A stretch of DNA of 64,000 nt from Thamnidium elegans. Lineage: Eukaryota; Mucoromycota; Mucoromycetes; Mucorales; Mucoraceae. The notes beneath the pieces were generated by a model. That model saw only the letters and a list, made by a program, of their open reading frames with translations, had not been told where the DNA came from and did no database searches. The position numbers were made by a program, and so were the translations under genes. Location: contig JAIXMG010000007.1 in NCBI GenBank assembly GCA_025201345.1, forward strand, positions 1,116,001 through 1,180,000, read 5' to 3'. This document shows positions 55,545 through 64,000 of this stretch, in pieces (positions within the stretch are counted from its first letter, which is position 1; each line of letters opens with the position of its first letter).

Positions 55545-58500
55545 GTTCTATCAGTGACCTCAATTTTTTTTTTAAAAAGATACTGGGTTACAACAGGTCT
55601 CATGTAGCACAATCGATTTGTTTCTTTTTACTGCGATAGAACAAAAAAAAATTGTTTGTAGAAAAAAGTGGGTACTTAATCGGGATTTTAAGCTTTTATT
55701 ATGGAAATCATTTATTTATACAGATGACGCGCTAAATGCAATATATTCTTTTTAAAAAAAAAAGGAGATAACCAAGCATAGCACTATAATAAAGAAGGTG
55801 AGAGTCATATACTCGGTCAGAAACTTGTTACACCCGAAAGGCTACTCAGGAGCTAGCGAATGACATATCACACTTCTCACGGGGAAAAAAAATAGACTTG
55901 TTACTATATATTGGTATTATGTAATGCTTTCTATAATTAATTTTTATCATCTGAGAGCTAGGGCAGACGTGCATATTATTTATGTTTTAATAAACAATAT
56001 CGTAACTTAATTATCTAATAGTTAATCCCAGAATAAATTATTTAGAGTTTCGTTATTCCTTAAGAGAGTAAGCGTTGCAATTAACCCAAATAAAAAAATC
56101 GAGTCTATTACTCTTATCACCTGTCAACTTCATGCTAATATGTGTTTTTCGGGTGTTTAACTATGTCTATCTCCCATCCAATAGTAGACTAATAAAAATA
56201 CAGATCAGTTCTTATTGTTCCATAAAAAGAATATAAAGGAACCTTCATATTCAATGAGTCAACAGCGAGTGAAAAAAAAAACACCAATAGCTTAAGAGAA
56301 GATACAATGGTTGAATCTTTTTTTTTTTAAGAAAAAAAAGGGCCATTTTTAACTGGTTTGAGTTTTGACAGGTAAAATACAAGAAACTGAGAAAAAAATT
56401 GATCGATCATGTCATTGACATTACTACTTCTTTTTTAAACTGAAATAGTATAGTAATTGTTAGTTTCTCGAAATCCTCCTTCTTTATATTTCTATCTAGT
56501 TTATGAACTCTTTTATGACAATTACTAGAATAACGTATAAAATGATATACTTGTCAAAAGCGTAGGTATAAACTAGAATAGTTTTACCTTTCTAACAAAA
56601 TAAAAAGACTGTTTTGACTAGCATTAAACGAACTCTAGAACTTTCTACTTAGTTCAAGAATTAAAACACTAGATTTTAGCTGCATATATTCTATCATTAT
56701 GAAAACCGACCGAATATAATTAATAATTGACTGTCCAAATGATTGTTAAGTTTCCGCTGTATTAATGCCGAGCAAGTATTTCTGTTTTTAATAATAAAGA
56801 AAACGAGAAAGAGAAAGATAGAGACCAGTAACAAGTGGTACAAGAGGCACTTTATCCGCTTTCCTGTGTACGCGGCATTCATCGAACCGCTACCCGATAA
56901 GTGTTTTAGGTAAAAACGGATAAATTCTTAATGGTGAAAGAAAAGGGGGGTAACAGAGTGCAACTATGCTTACTTTAAAGCTATCTGATGTATATCTGGC
57001 TTTTACAACGTCATTTAATGCCAACGATAAAATTCGATCTGAATAAGGAATTTTACGAAGTATGCGAGAGTGTTACCTATAATGAGCTTAAAATATCTTG
57101 GTTTGTTCAAATCATAATACAGTTTAAAAAAACTTATATGTAATATAGAAGATTTCTCTTTTTATAGGATTAGATATTAACCTAAATGGTACTTGTCCCA
57201 AAAAGTTTGAGATCATGTTTTGCATTCCTCATCAGTGTTTAAATAATGCCATGTCTGCGTACCCTCTTCCACCCTGAAACGCCAATTGAATAAATCGGTG
57301 AACGCAGGCGTTGAACGATATTTTTTAACCATCTATTTGTATTGGATATATCCTTTATTTCGTAATACTACTAAATGGGACATACAAACGCGACAAGAAA
57401 ATGATTGGTTCTTAAAAAAAAAATTCTAGAGTTTTAAAGGTTGTTTGTAAAGAACCCATCAAACTCAAAGATAAAATTGGTAGATGTAGTCAGGATAATT
57501 TACTATTCGTAACTATCCATAATCAATACAAGACAAGTTTCATCACTGTTATAGGATGATAGTAACATAAAATAAGGTAACATACATAGCATTTGTTTAA
57601 TGTAAATTATAATTATAATAAATAATGGTACTGAAAGAAAATAAGAAAAAAAAACATAAGTAATCATAAGGGAAAAAAAAAAGGCATAATAATGATATTT
57701 TAGATGTCATTTTCGATATCTAAATCATCATTGTCATCGGAAGGGTCATACTTTTCGTAGTTATCATTTACATCCAATAGAATAGGAGACAACCATTCAT
57801 CTATGTCAATGATTTTTCTCGCATTGCCTTTCTTATCAATTTCAGTAATTATATCATCAATAATTCCCTGAAAAAATAAATATTAGATTTGAATAAGGTT
57901 ATATAATATAATGGGATTTCTGTTTATTTATATACTACTTACTTCAATTAATGCGAAGCCATCGAGTATACTGGCAATTCCACCATGGCTTACTTCAAAG
58001 TAAGTACGAGGATAGCTAATAGAACGGACTTTTTGTACAACTTAAACATTCTTATCAATGATTGATAAGAAAAAGATATGACAGTTCAAGCCCATCACTA
58101 AAACAATTGGAATTTTTAAAGCTTTCAGAGAGGCAACAGAAATAAATCTGATGTCAAGTTTAAAATCCAAATTCAAACGTTTACATTCCGGTGAAACTGC
58201 ATCACCCCTAACAAGAAGACCAAACCAGTTAGTGATATATAATATTATAGTTACTTATAAGTGTTTCATACGTACCATTGCATAAATAAACATTTCTTGT
58301 AAAAAAAATTGCTCAGGCAAGTACGACCAAAACTTAATAATAGTCGATTGTTCCGAGCATTTTTTTAAGCAAGCGTCCTATAGGATAAGATGGCGTTCCA
58401 GACTTAAATTAATAGAAATGTTAGTTATGGATTTTACTAGATATTTTGCTGTTTGATGGTTACATGTCAATATAAATTCTTTTAATTTGGATATCGCTCC

Positions 58501-58586
58501 TGCTAGTTTGATATTACTCAACTTGTTCAATTGTTTTTGGTTTTTTAACTTATCGAGAAAATTAATATATGCTAAGAAATCTACAA
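55545..58586 (-). repeat. Right arm of large inverted duplication
   Basis: Reverse-complement counterpart of 4260-7520, starting at AAGTTCTATCAGTGACC and ending at CTAAGAAATCTA. Identity is high through the 2.1-kb non-coding tail. In the coding part the right arm lacks four segments present on the left: 12 nt at the 4310 region, 12 nt at about 4473, 153 nt (left 4729-4881, flanked by TATTTC) and 42 nt (left 5169-5210, flanked by GATA). All four lengths are multiples of three. Confidence 0.88.
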
Positions 58587-59223
58587 TGTTACTTACATCG
58601 CAAGCATAACAGTTGATATGCTCAATGTTTTCTTCTTTCATAATCAAACCAGTCCAATGATTGATTGTATGTCTATATTGAAAGTACACGTTGTTAAGAA
58701 CGGTCTTCTGAAGTTCAATATCCTTAAGAAAGTTCATTATAAAAGTTAGTAAAAAAATTAGTTAGCTAAACGAGAATATTTCTTACCTCATTATCAATTA
58801 ATAAAATGATTGCATCAGTGAAAGCATGATTTGATACCTGAGCTTCCAACTTGAAAACATGCAAGAAATCAAGCGTGCCAAAGTGGACAGCGGCATTGGG
58901 TGTTTTCGAACCACTTGGCACTCCTCAGAGCGTCTCGACGTAATCTTTTTTCTTTTTTCAAGACGGTTTTGTTCCTCGTGTATTTTTCTACTATCGCGCT
59001 CTCTACTACGATGCATTTTCTTTTCCTTTCTAGTAGGCTTATACTTCAAGTAAGTGAAGACAGTTTTCTTAGTTTTGAGCATGGTGAGTAGTAATGATTT
59101 ATTATGAAATAAATGAAAAAGAGGGTTTATGTTATTAGACATTCCTGGCTGTAAAATACTAAAAGAAATGATAAATTGAACCATCGAGCCGTGCCTTTTG
59201 GCATTTTTGGGAAGTTGGCCCAA
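57700..59223 (-). pseudogene. Repeat-family gene, right copy (decayed)
   Basis: Minus-strand copy of the uncharacterised family gene. It has a different 5' part from the left copies: a basic region (HRSRERDSRKIHEEQNRLEK) and an exon with LKDIELQKTVLNNVYFQYRH, then INCYACD. The shared part follows (SNIKLAGAISKLKEFILTCN). Two nonsense codons are visible against the left copy: TCG to TAG near 58379-58381 and TAC to TAA at 58042-58044. Introns are retained at the same places, and the acidic C-terminus ends at a TAA (57702-57700). The four in-frame deletions and the exchanged 5' exon suggest a gene that was maintained for a time after duplication. Function unknown. Confidence 0.55.
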
Positions 59224-59881
59224 CTACAGTCACACAGCCCAATGCATAGCTATTTCACATGTTCTCTCAGCACCTATTTCGTCCATAAAAAAAAAAAGAT
59301 CGCCCACCTCTCTTGTCCACGGATATTATCATTGCTTATCGTTTTCTATCTACTGGTTATAAGGAAAGCTACTTTTATAACGTATGTTAGTGCAGTAATT
59401 AATTATTCGTTTCTCTTTAGGCCAATCTATGCTATGGCTTTGTTAGTGCATTTTGTAATGGTGAATATACCGAAGAAAAGGTTTGGATCTACCTGTTCGA
59501 ATCTTTTTTAGGCATGGGAATTAGCCCTGTGTGAAAGCCGTTGGGGCTGAAAGCATTTACATAACCACATTACATGCTCTTTCTCCTCTCGCAATCGTAT
59601 AAAGCCAGTAGCTTAAAGTAGGTATGACTTTAAGTGAACATTGCTAAATATAATGTCTGCCGAAATTGGGCGGTAGGCTGGTTTTATTGTTGCTCATCGC
59701 TTTCTGTCTGCTGGTTATAACTGTTAAATCGAAAAAAATGATCAAGTGATTGAACGCTCCACAAGAAATATCTTATGTTAGTACGGATCGATAGCTTGGT
59801 CCCATTTATGTAAGACATGGTAATATTGTGTTGAAAAATTCACACATTTACTGAGCAATGAAGTTCTGCTTTTAACACTGG
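59176..59881 (-). repeat. Single satellite monomer with its flanks
   Basis: Reverse complement of the left-flank unit. 59176-59290 matches 12870-12990, 59290-59720 matches one satellite monomer, including GGCATGGGAATTAGCCCTG and GCCGAAATTGGGCGGTAGG, and 59730-59881 matches 8362-8530. Only one monomer is present here, so amplification occurred on the left side only or was lost on the right. An open frame at 59176-59511 (+) is paralleled on the left by 12685-12936 (-), but DNA similarity alone explains it. Confidence 0.85.
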
Positions 59882-62071
59882 TACTGCTTTTTGTGCTCTT
59901 GTTGATATTCACAACTATTCTAGAACTTATACTGTACTTTTTGGCCCTGATATCAGGAGAATAAAATGTCTACCTTCTCGAATAAATATTATTATCTTAT
60001 TTAGTACAAGAAAGAAGACATGTTACTACTTTCAGTAAATGGCATTCTCTCTCTTTCTCTTTATAACATATCTTTGCAACTTTATTAAACTGGTAACTAA
60101 TATTACATATTTAGTGTAATACGATAAACCGTTATGTCTTTGCTAAACCATATTACTATATAGAAACTTATTTGAAGAGCTGTTACAGAGTTAATGACGA
60201 CATTACAGAAAACCTTAGGGATATCATCGATTGCCCGAAAGAGATGACACAAGGGATCATCTCGGTGATTTAGTATAGAAGGTCGCATAGACGAAAAGAT
60301 GAAGCATAAGCGGTAGTCCAATTCGATAGCGCCAGTCAAAGAATTATCCTCCAAATGGAGAGGTTCGATATGATGAAGTAGATGGTTCGCTAGTAAAGGG
60401 AGCATAATAGATCGTTGTAAGTCTTCAGTAGTCCAAAGGCTAGAAAACAAATTAGACGTAGTAAGCAAAGGAATGATCAGCAAAAATGCAAAGCAGACTG
60501 TTGTACAAAGGGATCAAGAAGGCCAAGGCTTCCAAATTTCCTGGGAAGAATCATTGTAACGAAATTGATTCGAGGGAAACATTGACGACTAACAAATCCG
60601 GAGATCAGGTATACCACCGACGATAAAAACTGTTTGGAAATGGTAACCCGTCCTCTGAATGAGAGGGATCGATGGCCGTGTATATATTAATGCCAGGATA
60701 TATGGAGATAGCTTACCATTACGATAGAGATTAAGCATAAAAAAAGGTCTACTTTGCTATTCTGAAAGAAGTAATATCACGAAGCGTTCCAAACCTGATA
60801 TATAAAAATTTGGTCTCGCACACCTCTTATAAAATCAGAAACCACTACCCTTTCCTATGTCAGATATCATGTGAACTTTATTTTACGTTTATAGTCAAAT
60901 AAGACAAAAAAATCTTGTAAAATTGATGGACATAATTTTGGTTGCACATACCCTTCTGTCGGTCAACAGTCGTTAAAATTGTTTTTCCATATAACCGGTC
61001 AAGACTATACGAAAAAACACCATCGGTCGAGATGAATAGTTAGTGAGATTATATGACGTTAAGCAGTGAATTTAAATTGAGTTAATTATAACACTGCAAC
61101 ATATATCCTATTTTTTTCCATCCCGAATTTGTACGCATTAAACCGCATTATCGGCGAAGATTTGATAGAAGAACGGATAAATTCTTACAGAAAAAAAAGA
61201 GGTGCTTTTTATGAGTCAAACGATGGAGTACAACTATAACGTAAACAAATTGTTTTTCAAAAAAAAAAAGTGGCTGGTAATTAAGTGCATATTGTAATAT
61301 TTGGTTTATGCTTACTTTGAATAGTTTCTCATACGCAATTGTCAAGGAGGAAAAGTTTAATTTTTTACGGTGAAGTTTTTCATATACTATTTTTGGTGAT
61401 ATGCCTAATAAAATAAGATTTTTTTTTCTCTGTAACATGAGTCAATACTAAGGGTGAACACTAACCCGAATAAGTAACCAGTACAAAATAATAACGCCCA
61501 AAAAACAACGTTTTTTCTTTGTTAAGCACACGTTAGGTCAAAATTATTCCTTTTTTGCTGGGATCATAGATCAAACTTGTACGATATGTAATTCGGTTAA
61601 AAAACTACAAAAAAGGCAATAATAAAAAGTATTCGCACTTTTAAATCAGCGATGTCCATTCACAGCATTTTATACACACTTAGTAATGATTTTCACAGCG
61701 TTGTGAGAGATGAGAAGAAAAGCATACACAAAAAAACATACAGAGAAAAGCTTAAACATAACTCTATTCTATTCAGTACCAATTTGAATACTAAGAAAAT
61801 CCATATTATTCTTAATCCAGTAGATCACGATTGTCTTTGTTTAAACAACTAAAAAAAATCTTGAAGTGATACGTTTAAAAATACACCTATAGCATCATAC
61901 TTCCTGTATTCTTTCTGTACCACCCTAATTCTAAAAGGTGGAGAAAGCAACGTTTTTTTCGGAAAAATAAAGAGCAAGAAGCCGGGTCGGTCGGAGACTG
62001 AACCTCTAGTGTAATATATAAATCAAAAGTTTTTCGTTTTAGGTTTTATTCTTGATCTATATCTTCTCATC
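59882..62071. other. Gene-poor region with relics
   Basis: An open frame at 60103-60483 (-) of 126 codons reads ..HIEPLHLEDNSLTGAIELDY and SSMRPSILNHRDDPLCHLFR; the composition is coding-like but no domain is recognisable, and it is probably a relic. 61100-61440 contains a diverged copy of the inverted arm's tail (AAGAATTTATCCGTT and GCTTACTTTGAATAG wording, compare 56900-56990). A small frame at 61652-61852 (+) is unsupported. The MFS gene promoter is at about 61950-62071. Confidence 0.4.
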
Positions 62072-64000
62072 ATGAGTTCAGCGATAGAAAAAAGTAAGCT
62101 ATTACATCGATTAATCTATACACAGCTTTTTTTACTTACATATCATAGTACAATCAAATAGAAGCAGTAGTAGTGATACTGTTTCGACCATTTTTAGAGA
62201 CAATAATGCTAAGGAATTGGAAGAGATTGAATCATACAATGAAGGAAAAACTGATCCAGCCGAGTACAATTATAAAAATGATCCAGAAAATCCAATGGTA
62301 AGAAAAAAAAATCACTCCAATAAATACTGCTGTTTATTAACAAATGTATTTCTTTAGAACTGGCCAAAAAAGAAAAAGATGAGTGGACTAATTGTTGTTT
62401 CTATGAATTCATTTATGGGCTACTTTTCATCCGCAGTATATGTACGTTATTATTTAGAAATATTGCGCAATAGTACATGAATTAATTTTTTTTTTTCGTA
62501 ATAAGATGCCTGCAACGCACGATATTATGGTCTATTTCAAGACAGATCTTACAGTAATAATTTATTGAACCAAAATGAAATACAAACCTAAATGACTAAA
62601 AAATTTTTTTTTTAATAGACTATTAATGCCACTATCGCTCTTTTCTTATTGATGAATGCTGTCGCAGTAAGTTTGATCTACCGATTTTTATCTTGATTTG
62701 TTCGACTAATTTTTTTCCCCAGCCGCTTATTTGGGCTCCTCTTAGTGAACGTGTAGGCAGAAGGTATTTATTTATTTCTATTTTCTAAAAGCAAGTAAAT
62801 AACTCCCCGATTATTTTTTTTTTTTAATCAGATGGATTTATATTGTTGCTATGGCAATTTATACTGTTTGTACTATTATTTGTGGTATTTCTACCAACTT
62901 GGGTTTATTTTTTGCATTCCGTTTACTTCAAGGTATTTTTGCCTGTGCAGGTCAAGCTGTTGGTGGAGGTAGTGTATCTGATATTTTCGAACCTCATGAG
63001 CGTGGAAAAGCAATGGGTGTCTATATTTTAGGGTAAGGGTTTTTTTTTTTTTTTTTTTTGGATTCTGTTCGGTATTCTAAAATGATTATTGTAGTACAAT
63101 TCTTGGTCCCGCTGTCGCGCCAATTGCTGGTGGTTACATCGATCAATATTTGGGATGGCGCTGGATTTTTTACATCAAGACAATTATGGGAGGAGGCCTT
63201 ACTATTCTCAGTTATATCTTTATTAAAGAAACGCTTTATGTTCCTAATTCTAAAAAGCTTCCTCCTCCTGCTAATATCAAAGAGCGCTTACAAAGACTTA
63301 AATTCAATCCCGTAAGTTTAAACAAGACTAAAAAATATATATATGGAAAACTCATATATTTTCCCACAATTTTTTTTTTTAGTTTGGCAGTCTTGAACTT
63401 TTATTGTTACCGGACGTAGCAGCAGTTTGTATTCCTACTAGTATTGCATTCGGTTGGTTCTATTACCTTGTCACGATTCTTCCTTCAACATATAGTATGG
63501 TCTATAAATTCGCTACTGGTACAATCGGTCTTTGTTATTTGGCAGGTGGCATCGGTAATACCTCAGGATCCATTGTTGCAGGTCTCATTTCAGATAAACT
63601 TTATGCTAAAACTGTTGCCAAAAACAATGGCGAGGCTAGAACCGAATTCCGTTTAAGACCAATTTATATTGGTATCCCATTTATTGTATTAGGATCTGTC
63701 ATGTACGGTTGGTTCCTTCAAAATAGTATTCACTGGATGGGGGCCCTTGCTTCTTATACTATCAGTAAGTTTTTTTTGAATACAGTAAAACAAACAAAAA
63801 AATATATTCTAAAAGTTTATGTATAGCAACCTTTGGTATCATGTTTACAATTACCGTTGCTAGTGCTTATTTGGTCGATTCTAACCATACCAAGGCAGCA
63901 TCAGGTGAGATTCTTTTTATCTATTGAAGGGAGTTTTTGATTTATTAACGTTTTTTTTTTTTTTAAAAAAAATATAGTCGTGGCTGTTAGTAATTTTACA
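62072..64000 (+). CDS. Major facilitator superfamily transporter, DHA1-like (partial at window edge)
   Basis: A proton-coupled drug/solute antiporter-type membrane protein. Exons are 62072-62093, 62149-62297, 62358-62441, 62506-62553, 62619-62666, 62723-62763, 62832-63032, 63095-63311, 63383-63764, 63827-63904 and 63978 to beyond 64000; all phases agree. A polar N-terminus ends NDPENPMNWPKKKK, typical of fungal DHA1 proteins. Membrane helices follow, with the loop 2-3 motif APLSERVGRRW, GSVSDIFEPHERGKAMG, the motif C-like GPAVAPIAGGYI, and the cytosolic loop before the second half. At least eight helices are present before the sequence runs out. Several exons are very short (22, 48, 48 and 41 nt). 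Substrate cannot be predicted. Confidence 0.9.

Noticed and set aside
4260..58586. The inverted arms as terminal inverted repeats of one giant transposon
   Set aside because: The block between them is ordinary conserved fungal genes, the arms themselves carry a gene with introns, and no target-site duplication was seen. Segmental duplication fits better.

Overview
The window looks like nuclear DNA from an early-diverging fungus, most likely Mucoromycota/Mucorales. The evidence is strongly A/T-rich intergenic DNA full of homopolymer runs, genes split by many short GT..AG introns, a complete fungal Dicer, a CON7-like C2H2 factor, a fungal GATA factor, and several degraded multicopy proteins of a kind I associate with Mucorales. 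Species is not determined. Exon models are hand-derived from reading frame and splice-site phase; every multi-exon model I call a gene closes in frame.

Layout. (1) 1-13000 is a repeat-rich left flank. It holds a dead Tc1/mariner transposase (1489-2529), a small four-exon gene (3521-4020), a decayed copy of an uncharacterised repeat-family gene with a long conserved non-coding tail (4090-7520), a second inverted gene fragment (7982-8350), and a satellite array of about 4.3 kb (8561-12870). The satellite is a higher-order repeat: three diverged monomers (364, 353 and 364 bp) form a 1081-bp unit repeated four times. (2) 13780-54486 is a conventional gene block. In order it holds a transposase-like fragment, an NSUN-type RNA m5C methyltransferase, a decayed family pseudogene, HIKESHI/OPI10, a DeSI-thioredoxin-PUL protein, a homeobox protein, a bZIP factor with a predicted membrane segment, peroxisomal 3-ketoacyl-CoA thiolase, two small uncharacterised genes, two decayed small loci, a two-finger GATA factor, an uncharacterised gene, a CON7-like factor, Dicer, a zinc-ribbon transposon-protein relic, FGAM synthase, M17 leucine aminopeptidase, a PHO80-type cyclin and a septin-like GTPase. 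(3) 55545-59881 is the right-hand inverted counterpart of the left flank: conserved tail, gene copy, and a single satellite monomer. (4) 59882-62071 is gene-poor with relics. (5) 62072-64000 is an MFS transporter cut by the window edge.

The gene block is therefore bracketed by inverted arms of about 3 kb, roughly 48 kb apart, with an amplified satellite on one side and a single monomer on the other. The most unusual features are the higher-order satellite, the inverted flanks carrying an unknown gene whose four visible coding deletions are all in frame, the membrane-anchored bZIP, and the zinc-ribbon/RuvC-like relic at 44000-44616.
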